A DNA stretch of 64,000 nt from Solirubrobacterales bacterium (GTDB lineage: Bacteria > Actinomycetota > Thermoleophilia > Solirubrobacterales > Solirubrobacteraceae). Within the stretch, counting starts at the first letter, position 1; every line of letters begins with the position of its first letter. The notes under the pieces were generated by a model. The model did not search any database. It was not told the DNA's origin and was given only the letters and a program-made list of their open reading frames with translations. The position numbers and the translations under genes were made by a program. Below are positions 31,192-40,916 of this stretch, one piece after another. The DNA lies in NCBI GenBank assembly GCA_019240115.1, contig JAFAYV010000037.1, positions 1 through 64,000 of the forward strand, read 5' to 3'.

Positions 31192-32964
31192 TCAGTCATA
31201 CGCGCTCATGAAGGACGGAAGGAGGTCCACCCTACCCCGCGGGGCGTCGATCCGCCCCACGCGGACCTCGACGCGGTCGCCGAGGCGCAGGCGTCCGCCG
31301 CTGCGGGTCCCGACGAGCATCGTGGCCTCCTCGTTGAGCTCCCACCAGTCCCCGCGCAGGCGGCGGACCGGGAGCATCCCCTCGAACTGGAGCGTCTCGC
31401 CGAAGGCGACGAAGGCGCCGGCGCCGATGACGCCGATCACCTCGCCCTCGAACAGCCGGTCGCGGTCGCCGTCCTGCCGCAGCTCGCGCTCGAGCAGGAA
31501 GCAGCGCGCCACGTCGTCGGCGTCGCGTTCGATCGTCATCGCGTCGCGCTCGCGCGTCGACGTCCACGGTCCGGCGGCGCGCACGAAGGTCGCCTCGACG
31601 GCCGGCTCGCCGGCGATCGCCGACAGCAGGCCGCGATGGCAGATGAGGTCGGGATAGCGGCGGATCGGCGACGTGAAGTGGCAGTAGCGCGGCGAGTCCA
31701 GGCCGGCGTGGCCGAGGTTGCGGTCGCCGTAGTAGGCCTGCCGCAGCGATCGCAGCACGAGCGAGTTCAGCGCCCGGCCGCCGTGACCGGCGCGTGCCGT
31801 CCACCGCGCCACGAGCGTCGAGGCCGCGGCGATCACGTCCGCCGCCTCGACGGCGGTCAGCGGACCGTCGGGCGCCGGCGGCGTCGGCACCCCGAGCGAG
31901 GCGAGCTGGCCCAGCAGACGCTTCACCGCCGCCGACTCGGGACGCTCGTGGACGCGGTAGAGCGTCGGGATCCGCTGCTCGGCGAGAAAGCCCGCCACCT
32001 GCTCGTTGGCGGCGATCATCAGATGCTCGATCAGCCGGTGGGATTCGGTCTGGACGGTCGGCGCGGCGGCGATCACGTTCCCCTCGTCGTCGAAGCGAAA
32101 CTCCGGCTCGGCGGACTCGAGCACGACCGCCGAGCGACCTTCGCGCCGCGCCGCCAGCGCCCCGGCGGCCGCGCGGGCCGCCGCCAGCGGCTCGCCCCAC
32201 GGCTCCGCCGCCGCCTCGAGCCCGGCGAACAAGCGGTCGACCCGGTCGTAGTCCAGGCGCTCGTCGGAGCGGATCAACGAGCGGTACATCGAGCTCGTGC
32301 GCACCCCGCGAGCCCCCACCGTCATCTCCACGGTGACGGTCGCGCGCACCGCGCCGGGGTTCAGCGAGCACGCCTCGTTGGACAGCTCGGCGGGGAGCAT
32401 CGGCTCGACCGTCCCGGGAACGTAGACGCTCGTCGCCCGCCGATACCCCTCGCGGTCGACGAGCGAGCGCGACGGCACGTAGGCGCAGACGTCGGCGATG
32501 TGCACCCACACCCGCCACGACTCGGCGTCGATGACCTCGGCCGAGATCGCATCGTCGAAGTCGCGCGCGCTCGCGGGGTCGATCGTGAACGTCGGCTTCT
32601 CGCGCAGGTCGCGCCGGCCCTGCATCCCGATCTGCGCTTCGGCGGCGATCCGGGCCTCGCGCCCGACGGCCGGATCGAAGTGCCCGGCGAGCCCGCGGTC
32701 GAGGATCAGCGCCTCGATCACGTCGCGGGCGACCTCGGGGCGCCCCAGGCGCCGCTCGATCGACGGGCGGCGCGAGCCGCCGCGGCCGTTCCCCGCGCCG
32801 GGCGGGCCGAGCAGGACGAGATCGCCGACGGCGTAGCGGCGGTCGCGGCTGATGACGGCCCGCGGACCCGGCGCGAACAGGGGCTCGGCAACGAGGAACT
32901 TGCCCTGGCGCGCCAGCACCGCCACGCGCCGGGTGGCCGGGCCCTGCACCGCTCCGGCGCTCAC
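31192..32964 (-). CDS. rnr: RNase R/RNase II family exoribonuclease
   Basis: GTG 32964 overlaps the stop of the protease gene (GTGA). The 590-residue product is compact for RNase R. The RNB domain shows the Asp cluster DPASARDFDDAI, HIADV and the late motif HFTSPIRRYPDLICHR. A short N-terminal cold-shock-like part and a C-terminal S1-like part (FEGEVIGVIGAGAFVAF) flank it. The enzyme degrades RNA 3' to 5' and, with tmRNA-SmpB, the messages of rescued ribosomes. It lies directly upstream of smpB. Confidence 0.93.
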   Translation of the reverse strand: MSAGAVQGPATRRVAVLARQGKFLVAEPLFAPGPRAVISRDRRYAVGDLVLLGPPGAGNGRGGSRRPSIERRLGRPEVARDVIEALILDRGLAGHFDPAVGREARIAAEAQIGMQGRRDLREKPTFTIDPASARDFDDAISAEVIDAESWRVWVHIADVCAYVPSRSLVDREGYRRATSVYVPGTVEPMLPAELSNEACSLNPGAVRATVTVEMTVGARGVRTSSMYRSLIRSDERLDYDRVDRLFAGLEAAAEPWGEPLAAARAAAGALAARREGRSAVVLESAEPEFRFDDEGNVIAAAPTVQTESHRLIEHLMIAANEQVAGFLAEQRIPTLYRVHERPESAAVKRLLGQLASLGVPTPPAPDGPLTAVEAADVIAAASTLVARWTARAGHGGRALNSLVLRSLRQAYYGDRNLGHAGLDSPRYCHFTSPIRRYPDLICHRGLLSAIAGEPAVEATFVRAAGPWTSTRERDAMTIERDADDVARCFLLERELRQDGDRDRLFEGEVIGVIGAGAFVAFGETLQFEGMLPVRRLRGDWWELNEEATMLVGTRSGGRLRLGDRVEVRVGRIDAPRGRVDLLPSFMSAYD

Positions 32965-34172
32965 CGCAGCTTGGCGGCGACTACGCGCTCGGCGACCAGC
33001 AGCGCGGGATCGGAATTGGCGTGCGGCCGATCGAAGTCGGTGTACGCGTAGACGCTGGGCTTGATCCCGGGGCCCCGACGGACGCCGCCGCCGCCGAGGT
33101 TGTGACCGTCAGGAGTGAAGTACTCGCCGACGGTGAAGTCGAGCGCGCCCCCGTTGGGCAGGGGCTGGATCTCCTGGAAGACGCCCTTGCCATAGGTGCG
33201 GGTGCCGACCACCGTGGCGCGGCCCCGATCCTGCAGCGCGCCGGTGACGATCTCGGCCGCCGAGGCGGTGCGATGGTCGACGAGCACCACGAGGGGGATG
33301 CTCGTCGGGATCGCGTCGCCCTTGGCCATGTAGACCTGGCGGGGCTGGGCGCGGCCGTCGGTGGAGACGATCGTCCCGTCCGGGATGAAGATGCTGGCGA
33401 CGTTGACCCCCTCCTCGAGCAGACCACCGCCGTTCTCGCGCAGGTCGAGGATGAGCGCCCGAGCGCCCGCGGCGCGCACCTGGGCGACCTGAGCGCGGAC
33501 CTCGTCGCCGGCGCCCGGCGCGAAGGTCGTCAGCTGCACGTAGCCGAGCTTGATCCCCTGGTAGCGGACGATCCGGCTCGAGGCGACCGGAACCGTGACG
33601 TCGGCGCGCACGACGCTGATGCTCCGCTGATGGGAGCCGCGGCGGACGGTCAGCCTGACCGCGGTGCCGGCCCGGCCCTTGATCAGCGAGGAGGAGAAGT
33701 TGATCGACCGGTTGGCCAACGAGGTCGAGCCGACCTGGGTGATGATCTCGCCGCTGGCCAGCCCCGCCCTGGCCGCGGGCGAGCCGCCGAAGACGGCCTC
33801 GACGAGCAGCCCCTGCGGCACCGACCGGATGTCGATCCCGATCCCGGTCAGGTGCGGGTTCGTCTCGTCCTGGAACGAGCCGTACGCGGAGGGATCGTAA
33901 TAGGCGGTGTAGGGATCGTCGAGGCTTGCCACCGCCGCCTCGAGGCCCTTGTTGACGAGCTGACTGCGGTTGACCCTGCGGTAGTAGTCCTTGGTGATCA
34001 GGCCGAGCACCTGATCGACGAGCTTGTCGTTGTCGCTGCGAGTGGTGAAGGCGCTGCGCAGCGGCCCCGGCAGCCAGCTCGGATGGCCGCCGAACCACAG
34101 CCCGACGACGAGGCAGACGACCGCGGCGAGGGCCAGCCAGACCGCCCGGGGACGTCGTGATGGCGCAAACAT
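32961..34172 (-). CDS. C-terminal processing protease (S41, PDZ)
   Basis: The 403-residue protein has an N-terminal membrane anchor (VWLALAAVVCLVVGLWFG), a PDZ domain (GIGIDIRSVPQGLLVEAVFG) and the S41 peptidase domain, with the Ser in DHRTASAAEIVTGAL and the Lys in RTYGKGVFQ. These proteases trim or degrade exported proteins from their C-termini. Encoded 54 bases after ftsX and overlapping rnr, it belongs to the ftsE-ftsX-ctp-rnr-smpB operon. The CtpA subtype is not assigned. Confidence 0.92.
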   Translation of the reverse strand: MFAPSRRPRAVWLALAAVVCLVVGLWFGGHPSWLPGPLRSAFTTRSDNDKLVDQVLGLITKDYYRRVNRSQLVNKGLEAAVASLDDPYTAYYDPSAYGSFQDETNPHLTGIGIDIRSVPQGLLVEAVFGGSPAARAGLASGEIITQVGSTSLANRSINFSSSLIKGRAGTAVRLTVRRGSHQRSISVVRADVTVPVASSRIVRYQGIKLGYVQLTTFAPGAGDEVRAQVAQVRAAGARALILDLRENGGGLLEEGVNVASIFIPDGTIVSTDGRAQPRQVYMAKGDAIPTSIPLVVLVDHRTASAAEIVTGALQDRGRATVVGTRTYGKGVFQEIQPLPNGGALDFTVGEYFTPDGHNLGGGGVRRGPGIKPSVYAYTDFDRPHANSDPALLVAERVVAAKLR

Positions 34173-34226
34173 GCGACTGTCAGGGTAGCTGGGCGGCGGC
34201 CCGCGCCCGCCGGGGCCCGGCCCCGC

Positions 34227-35101
34227 TCAGACGCGGAGGAAGCGCCGCAGCGACAGGCCGGAGCCGAGCGCCGACACCGCGACGCCGGCGACCAGGAGCA
34301 CCACGATCAGCGCCGTGAACGGGATCGTCCGGGGCGCGGCGATCAGGGTCCAGTTGTTTGCGAGCGGGTCGAGCAGCGCCACCTTGGTGACCCCGAGCAC
34401 CGCGATCGCCAGCAGCGCGCCCGCCGCTCCGACGACGACGCCCTCGATCACGAACGGCCAGCGGATGAACCAGTCGCTGGCGCCCACGAGCTTCATCACC
34501 TCGACCTCGCGCCGCCGCGAGTACAGCGACAGGCGAATCGTGTTGGCGATCAGCAGGATCGAGGCGATCGTCAGCAGCACGGTGAGCGCGGCCGCGGTGA
34601 TCGTGACCAGGTTGGTGACCTCGAGGATCTTGCGGGTATCGTCGCGCCTGTCCGAGACGCTCTGGACCGCCGGGTCGATCGTGTGCCCGGACGGCGTCAG
34701 CGCGTTGCGGACCGCGAGGACGTTGGCCGGGTTGTCGGGGATGACGTGGAAGGTGTCGGGCAGCGGATTGGCGCCGAGCAGCTCGTAGGCCTGCGGGTCG
34801 GCCTTGGACTGCTGGGCGTAGGCCTGCTGCTTGGAGACGAACTGGACCGAGTGCACGTGGGGCACGGCCAGCAGCTCGCGACGGACGCGCACCTCGTCGG
34901 CCGCGCCGGCGCTGGTCTGCATGTACACGTCGACCTCGACGCGGCCGCGCACCGTGTCCGCCGCCCCGTCGGTGGCCTGCACGATCGGGATGAAGACGCC
35001 GAGGACGAGCATCGTCACCAGCACGGTGGCCAGCGCGGCGAAGCTCGGGGCGGCGCTGCGACGGACCGCCCGGACCGCCTCGCGGAGAAAGAAGCCCAGC
35101 T

Positions 35102-35105
<4 letters not shown>
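34227..35105 (-). CDS. ftsX: Cell-division ABC permease FtsX
   Basis: The 292-residue protein has the FtsX plan: a cytoplasmic start (FFLREAVRAVRRS), a first helix, an extracellular domain (residues ~50-165) and three C-terminal helices with the conserved SRRREVEVMKLVGASDWFIR. With FtsE it activates cell-wall hydrolases during division. Its GTG overlaps the ftsE stop (GTGA). Confidence 0.95.
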
Positions 35106-35845
<740 letters not shown>

Positions 35846-36044
35846 CGAGCGGGGGCCGCTCGGCGCGGAGGCGGGGTCAGCCGCCGGCCGGCCTGCCCGG
35901 TGCATCGGGGCGGTGATCTTCGAACTGACGGCCATGAAGTGCGCCGCAGCGTAGCGGTCAGATCCGTCCCCGGTCCGGCCTGCAACGCGATTTGCAGCCC
36001 CACCGGATCACCCGCGGCGAGGCGCCCGGTACCGTAGGTCGGAC

Positions 36045-37304
36045 ATGTCAGAGATCACCGTCACCACGCTTGACAACGGCCTGCGGCTGCACCGCGTCGC
36101 CCTCGAGGGCACCCGCTCCGTGACCATCCTCGCGGCCTTCGACGCCGGCGCCCGGACCGAGCGTCCCGAGGAGAACGGAATGGCCCACTTCCTCGAGCAT
36201 CTCGTGTTCAAGGGCGGCGAGAAATACGCCACCTACCGCGACGTCAACGAGGCCGCCGAGAGGATCGGAGCGGTCCTCAACGCGTACACGAGCCACGACC
36301 TCGTCGCCTTCCACATCACGGCGCGCGCGGCGCGCGGGCTCCAGGCCGCCGACCTGCTGACCGACTTCGTCGCCCGACCGCGGATCGACGCCGCCGAGAT
36401 GGACCGCGAGCGAGGCGTCGTCGTGCAGGAGATCGCCCGCGCCAACGATCAGCCCGCCGCGCAGGCCGAGCACCTCATCGACGAGGCGGTGTTCGGCGAC
36501 CATCCCCTCGGGCGCCCGGTGCTCGGGACGGCCGAGCACATCCGCGACACCTTCACCCGGGACGCGATCGTCGCCTTCCGCGAGCGCCGGTGGTCGACGG
36601 AGACGGGCGCGGCGTTCGCGGTCGGCAACCTCGACGGTCTCGGCTCCGACTCCGAGCTCGAGGACCTGTTCGGGCGCTTTGCGCCCCAGTCGCCGCCGTT
36701 GCCCTACGAGAGCGCGCCGCCGCAGCGGCCGCGGATCATGGTTCGCGAGCGCGACTCCAACCAGTCGCACCTGCGCATGTCCTACCGCCCGATCTTCAAC
36801 GTCACCTCTCCGAGCGCGCGGGCCGCGATGTCGATCTACGCGACCCTGCTCGGTGGCTCGATGGGCTCGCGCCTGTTCGACGAGATCCGCGAGCAGCGCG
36901 GCCTCGCCTACTCGGTCAATGCGTTCCCCCACGCCTACGCCGACGTGCCGATCCTCCAGCTGTCGGCGGGCCTGGAGTCCGGCAAGTGCATCGACGCCTA
37001 TCGGCGGATGCGCGAGATCGTCACCGAGCTGCGCGAGGACGGACCGACCGAGGCCGAGGTCGCGCGCGCCCAGGCCTATGTCGCGGGGGCACGGACGATC
37101 GGGTTCGAGAACACCGGCTCGGTCGCCCGCTACGCGGCCCAGCAGACGATCGTCTACCGCGACGAGGTCGATCCCGACCGCAGCATCGAGCTGCTCGACG
37201 AGGTCACCTACGACGACGTGCGCAGCATCGCCCTCGGCGTGTCGGACCAGCTCTCGGTGGCCGTCGTCGGCCCGCACACGGTGGCGGAGCTGGAGGCGGC
37301 CTGA
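36045..37304 (+). CDS. M16 family zinc peptidase
   Basis: The 419-residue protein has the inverted zinc motif HFLEH (in GMAHFLEHLVFKG) and the downstream Glu in ERGVVVQEIA, plus the C-terminal M16 signature SRLFDEIREQRGLAYSV. It resembles the bacterial processing-peptidase-like group (PqqL/YmxG). It lies divergently from ftsE, and its stop overlaps the apparent start of the next gene. Substrate unknown. Confidence 0.92.
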   Translation: MSEITVTTLDNGLRLHRVALEGTRSVTILAAFDAGARTERPEENGMAHFLEHLVFKGGEKYATYRDVNEAAERIGAVLNAYTSHDLVAFHITARAARGLQAADLLTDFVARPRIDAAEMDRERGVVVQEIARANDQPAAQAEHLIDEAVFGDHPLGRPVLGTAEHIRDTFTRDAIVAFRERRWSTETGAAFAVGNLDGLGSDSELEDLFGRFAPQSPPLPYESAPPQRPRIMVRERDSNQSHLRMSYRPIFNVTSPSARAAMSIYATLLGGSMGSRLFDEIREQRGLAYSVNAFPHAYADVPILQLSAGLESGKCIDAYRRMREIVTELREDGPTEAEVARAQAYVAGARTIGFENTGSVARYAAQQTIVYRDEVDPDRSIELLDEVTYDDVRSIALGVSDQLSVAVVGPHTVAELEAA

Positions 37305-38668
37305 GACGAGCGCTGGCCGCGGGCGTCGGGCTGCTGGTCGCGGTCGCGGCGATCACGCTGGGGGTGATCGGGTCGCTGAGCCGAACCGCCCGCCACGACG
37401 TCCGCCTCGACGCCGGCAGGCCCGTGGTGGCGACCGGGTCACGCCAGCCTCGTCCCGACCCTCGCGGGCCCGGTCTGACTCGACCGGGCCGCCGCCCGCC
37501 GGTCACCCCTGCCGAGGCCAAGCTCGGGGCGGCGATCGCCAAGCAGCTCCGCGCGGCCGGGCCGAGCTCCGGAGCGCTCGTCTACGACCTGGGACAGCGC
37601 GCCGAGGTGTTCGGGGCGCGCGCGGCCATCGGTCGCCCCCCCGCGTCGGTCGAGAAGCTGTGGACGACCGTCGCCCTGCTGCGGACGCTCGGGCCCCGCG
37701 CCCGGCTGCACACCGTCGTCGTCGGCGCCGGGAATCAACGCGGCGGCGTCTGGCACGGCGACCTGTACCTCCGCGGCGGCGGAGATCCGACGTTCGGCGA
37801 CGCGGGGTTCAACCGGTTCTACAACTTCGGCTACGGGCCGACGCCGACCCAGCTGGCCAACCAGCTGCGCGCGCACGGGATCCGGCGGGTCACCGGCCAC
37901 GTGATCGCCGACGAGTCGCTGTTCGATCGCCACCGCGGCGGCCTGCTGACCGGCCAGCTCGTCGACGTGCCCGACTTCGAGGGACAGCTCAGCGCGCTGA
38001 CCTATGACCACGGGACGATCGTCGCGCACTACTCGCCCGCGACCTTCGCCGCGCAGGCGCTGGCCTGGGCGATGGGCCGGGCCGGGATCCAGGCCCCCGC
38101 CTCCAAGCGTGTCGGCGACGCGCCACGGCACGGACGGGTGCTCGCCGTGGTCAGCTCGCCGCCCATGTCAACGATGATCCGCCTGATGAACGTCCGCTCC
38201 GACGACCTGTTCGCCGAGAGCTTCGCGAAGCAGCTCGGATCGCGGTTCGCGCACTCGGGGACGCTCGGCGCCGGCGCGCGCGTGATCGCGCGCACGATCG
38301 CCGGGGCCTACCACCTGCGTCCGACGATCCTCGACGGCTCGGGGCTCTCGCGCCAGGACCGAACCTCCCCGGCCCAGATCGTCGACCTCCTGCGCGACGT
38401 CTGGCAAACCTCCACCGGCGACCAGCTGACGACCTCGCTGCCGGTGGTCGGCGTCAACGGGACGGTGAGGGGGATCGCGCTCAAGACGCCGGCCGCCGGC
38501 CATTGCCTGGCCAAGACCGGGACGCTCGACAACATCACCAACCTCGCCGGCTACTGCCATGCCCGCGGGGGCCATCAGCTGGCCTTCGCGCTGTTCGTCG
38601 ACGGGCCCGCGAACGGCCCCGCGTTCTGGCTGGAGAGCAAGATGCTTGCAGCGATCGCGAGTTATTGA
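37301..38668 (+). CDS. dacB: D-alanyl-D-alanine carboxypeptidase/endopeptidase (PBP4-type)
   Basis: The 455-residue frame has the serine-peptidase S13 motifs: SVEK in RPPASVEKLW (S..K), SDD in VRSDDLFAE at the S.N position (Asn replaced by Asp) and KTG in LAKTGTLDNITN. It trims peptidoglycan cross-links outside the membrane. The signal peptide RRALAAGVGLLVAVAAITLG begins right after a CTG that overlaps the M16 stop as CTGA; no ATG, GTG or TTG in frame would keep this signal peptide, so CTG 37301 is the likeliest start. GTG 37364 would remove it. Confidence 0.88.
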   Translation: MRRALAAGVGLLVAVAAITLGVIGSLSRTARHDVRLDAGRPVVATGSRQPRPDPRGPGLTRPGRRPPVTPAEAKLGAAIAKQLRAAGPSSGALVYDLGQRAEVFGARAAIGRPPASVEKLWTTVALLRTLGPRARLHTVVVGAGNQRGGVWHGDLYLRGGGDPTFGDAGFNRFYNFGYGPTPTQLANQLRAHGIRRVTGHVIADESLFDRHRGGLLTGQLVDVPDFEGQLSALTYDHGTIVAHYSPATFAAQALAWAMGRAGIQAPASKRVGDAPRHGRVLAVVSSPPMSTMIRLMNVRSDDLFAESFAKQLGSRFAHSGTLGAGARVIARTIAGAYHLRPTILDGSGLSRQDRTSPAQIVDLLRDVWQTSTGDQLTTSLPVVGVNGTVRGIALKTPAAGHCLAKTGTLDNITNLAGYCHARGGHQLAFALFVDGPANGPAFWLESKMLAAIASY

Positions 38669-38701
38669 CCTGACCGCTCACGGCACCGACAATCGGCGTC
38701 C

Positions 38702-39118
38702 GTGGAGCTGAACCCTGCCCTGAACCTGCGGGAGTTGCAGCGCTATCTCGGCCGCGTCGACGATCGCTGGCCGCTCGCCGTCGTCATGGTCGGCGGCTCC
38801 CGGGTCGACGAGTTTCGCGGCTTCACCCCCGACGGGGTGCGCGACACGCCGTTCGTCGTCGTCCTCGTCTCCCACGCGTTCGAGAGCCTGCCGACGCACG
38901 AGCGCACCTACCAGGCCGCCTCGCTCTGGGATGCGCTGGAGATGGGCGACCCCGCCGAGGTCTACTGCTTCACCACCCCCGAGTTCCTGCGCCGCCGGCT
39001 GAGCACGCCGGCGGTCCGCGCGGTCATCGAGCGGGGGCTGCTCATGTTCCAGGACAGCGCGCCGGTCCCGTTCGCGATGCCCCGCGAGCGCGGCGGCGGC
39101 GAGGCGCACCCGGGTTGA
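38702..39118 (+). CDS. Hypothetical protein, 138 aa
   Basis: The GTG start gives a soluble protein with alternating hydrophobic strands (WPLAVVMVGGSRVDEF, PFVVVLVSHAFESLP) and aromatic-rich helices (YQAASLWDALEMGD, VYCFTTPEFLRRRL). This recalls nucleotidyltransferase-like proteins, but I see no G-S-x-D.D metal motif. It follows dacB by 33 bases and may be its operon partner. Function unknown. Confidence 0.65.
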   Translation: MELNPALNLRELQRYLGRVDDRWPLAVVMVGGSRVDEFRGFTPDGVRDTPFVVVLVSHAFESLPTHERTYQAASLWDALEMGDPAEVYCFTTPEFLRRRLSTPAVRAVIERGLLMFQDSAPVPFAMPRERGGGEAHPG

Positions 39119-39150
39119 CCGGGGCGCCGGAAGCTCGCTCCGTGTCGGGA

Positions 39151-39407
39151 GGTGGTCGCCGGGGGGTGGCCGCCAGGGGGGTGGCCGCCAGGGGGGTGGC
39201 CACCAGGGGGGTGGCCACCAGGGGGGTGGCCGCCAGGGGGTGGCCACCAGGGGGTGGCCACCAGGGGGTGGCCACCAGGGGGTGGCCACCAGGGGGTGGC
39301 CGCCAATAAGCCGGTCCCGCCGGGCCTTTCGGCGGCCACCAGGGGGTGGCCACCAGGGGGTGGCCGCCAATAAGCCGGTCCCGCCGGGCCTTTCGGCGGC
39401 CACCCCC
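39151..39407. repeat. GC-rich tandem-repeat array A with two 46-nt hairpins
   Basis: About ten units of 14-15 bases (GGTGGCC(G/A)CCAGGGG) run from 39151 to 39300 and again at 39331-39362. Two identical 46-nt elements (39295-39340 and 39359-39404) have 10-bp arms GGTGGCCGCC and GGCGGCCACC around AATAAGCCGG...GGCCTTTC. Long frames through it are shadows of the repeat. Confidence 0.9.
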
Positions 39408-39416
39408 CGCCGGGAG

Positions 39417-39587
39417 CTACGGCCGGGAGCGATTGGCGCGCATCGACGCCATCCCGCCGGCGACGCACACCGCGGCCAGCACGATGGCGATGATCCCGAC
39501 GACCTTCGCCGACCCTGCGACGAGGAAGATTCCAAGGATCAACAAGCCCGTGGCGACCATGAAGGGGATCTGTTTGAGGGTGAACAT
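39417..39587 (-). CDS. Small membrane protein, 56 aa
   Basis: Too short for the track. MFTLKQIPFMVATGLLILGI leads into two hydrophobic helices (LLILGIFLVAGSAKVV and GIIAIVLAAVCVAGGM) with a basic end ANRSRP. It is divergent from the membrane protein at 39651, and an 8-bp inverted repeat lies between the two starts, so they probably share regulation. Unknown function. Confidence 0.6.
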   Translation of the reverse strand: MFTLKQIPFMVATGLLILGIFLVAGSAKVVGIIAIVLAAVCVAGGMASMRANRSRP

Positions 39588-39604
39588 GACCGCAGCGTAC
39601 AGAT

Positions 39605-39627
39605 TTAGGTTTCGATCGTAAACCTAA
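39605..39627. promoter_or_regulatory. Operator-like inverted repeat TTAGGTTT-N7-AAACCTAA
   Basis: Perfect 8-bp arms, unusually AT-rich for this DNA, lie between the divergent genes at 39587 and 39651. The winged-helix regulator two genes downstream is the natural candidate to bind it. Confidence 0.6.
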
Positions 39628-39650
39628 GCTGTTGGCCGTACCCTGAGAGC

Positions 39651-40229
39651 GTGCCCACCGAGCCCGCACCGATGACGAGCGACCGAGCGAGCGAACTGCT
39701 CGCCGATGTCTCCCGTCTGCGAGCGCGGACGCGCCGGAGCGTCGCCTCGCCCGCGCCCGCCGCGATCGCCTTCGGCGCGACGACCGTGCTCGCCGCGATC
39801 GTGCTCGCCCTGTTCGGGTCGCGCGCCTTCGCTGTCACCTGGATCGTCGCCGGGACCGCGACGCTGCTGGGGGTCGGACGCGCCTACCGGCGCCAGGGCC
39901 ACCGGCGGGGCGCGACCGGCCGCGGACGGCGAGCGATGATCTGGTCGTGGGGGCTGTTCGTCCTCTGCTTCGTCATCGCGCTGGCCGCCGCGTCGATCGG
40001 CTCGCGCGTCAGTGGGGTCGTGGCGCCGATCGTGTTCGTCATCCTCGGGTACGCAGGTCTCGGCGCGTTCAGCCGCCGGATCGGCCCCGCGGCGGCGGTC
40101 GCGGCGGCCGGCCTGGTGGCGATCGCGCTCGCCCTCGCCGGAGCCACCCCCTGGCTCGTCGAGCTCGTCTTCGGCGCCGGCCTGATCGCGTCCGGCCTGG
40201 GAAGCGTGCTCGGGGAGCGGAGCCGATGA
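39651..40229 (+). CDS. Membrane protein, 192 aa
   Basis: About five hydrophobic helices (PAAIAFGATTVLAAIVLALF, VTWIVAGTATLLGVG, SWGLFVLCFVIALAAASIG, VVAPIVFVILGYAGLG, AAVAAAGLVAIALALAG) with a soluble N-terminal ~30 residues. It overlaps the next gene as ATGA. Such two-gene units of a membrane protein and a small winged-helix regulator are common in actinobacteria; the transported or sensed molecule is unknown. GTG 39651 is the track start; ATG 39672 is an alternative. Confidence 0.7.
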   Translation: MPTEPAPMTSDRASELLADVSRLRARTRRSVASPAPAAIAFGATTVLAAIVLALFGSRAFAVTWIVAGTATLLGVGRAYRRQGHRRGATGRGRRAMIWSWGLFVLCFVIALAAASIGSRVSGVVAPIVFVILGYAGLGAFSRRIGPAAAVAAAGLVAIALALAGATPWLVELVFGAGLIASGLGSVLGERSR

Positions 40230-40588
40230 CCCATCCGAGCCGCCGCCTGGACGACGAGGTGCATCAGCGCGTCCGGCTCGGCATCCTCGTCATCCTGCAC
40301 GAGTCCGGGCGGGCGGACTTCACCTACCTGCGCGACGCGCTCGAGCTCACCGCGGGGAACCTGTCGCGCAACCTCACCCGGCTCGAGGGGGCTGGCCTCA
40401 TCTCCAGCGAGAAGGTCGCCGACGGGACGCGCCCGCGCACCTGGCTGTCGATCACGCCCGCCGGGCGCGCCGCGCTGAGCGAGGAGATCGCCGCGCTGCG
40501 CGAGCTCATCGCCGGGGTCGGGCCCCGCACGGCGCCGGCGACCGCTCCACCGTCGGCTCGGCCGGGATTGCACTCGGCGACCGGGTGA
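40226..40588 (+). CDS. Winged-helix transcriptional regulator
   Basis: The first ~85 residues form a MarR/PadR-like winged helix: VRLGILVILHESGRADFTYL, a recognition helix TAGNLSRNLTRLEGAGLISS and a wing KVADGTRPRTWLSITPAGRA. It resembles the HTH_34 group. It is coupled to the membrane protein by ATGA and probably controls the operator at 39605. The last ~25 residues are Pro/Ala-rich. Confidence 0.85.
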   Translation: MTHPSRRLDDEVHQRVRLGILVILHESGRADFTYLRDALELTAGNLSRNLTRLEGAGLISSEKVADGTRPRTWLSITPAGRAALSEEIAALRELIAGVGPRTAPATAPPSARPGLHSATG

Positions 40589-40609
40589 TCGCCACCTGCG
40601 CGCGTGAGC

Positions 40610-40860
40610 GGGGGTGGCCGTCGGGGGTGGCCGTCGGGGGTGGCCGTCGAGGGTGGCCATCGAGGGTGGCCATCGAGGGTGGCCGTCGAGGGTGACCATC
40701 GAGGGTGACCGTCGAGGGTGGCCGTGGAGGGTGGCCGCCAAGGGTGGCCGCCAATAAGCCGGTCCCGCCGGGCCTTCTGGCGGCCACCCCGCACGAACGA
40801 CGCGCGTCGTCCGGCTGCCGCACGTCGTCCGGCTGCCGCACGACGTCCGGCTGCCGCGCG
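40610..40860. repeat. GC-rich tandem-repeat array B with one 46-nt hairpin
   Basis: About ten 14-base units (GTGGCCGTCGAGGG and variants) at 40610-40750 lead into a third copy of the 46-nt hairpin element of array A (40743-40788, one or two changes). Then an 18-base unit like CGTCGTCCGGCTGCCGCA repeats three times to 40860. The unit sequence differs from array A, but the hairpin is the same. Confidence 0.88.
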
Positions 40861-40916
40861 TTACCCGACTGCCGCGCGGACGACCGGCGCGGCCCTGCCG
40901 CGCGGACGACCGCCGC

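Noticed and set aside
39151-39407. CRISPR-like look of the repeat array
   Set aside because: Units are 14-15 bases without spacers, and no cas genes are nearby. These are simple tandem repeats.
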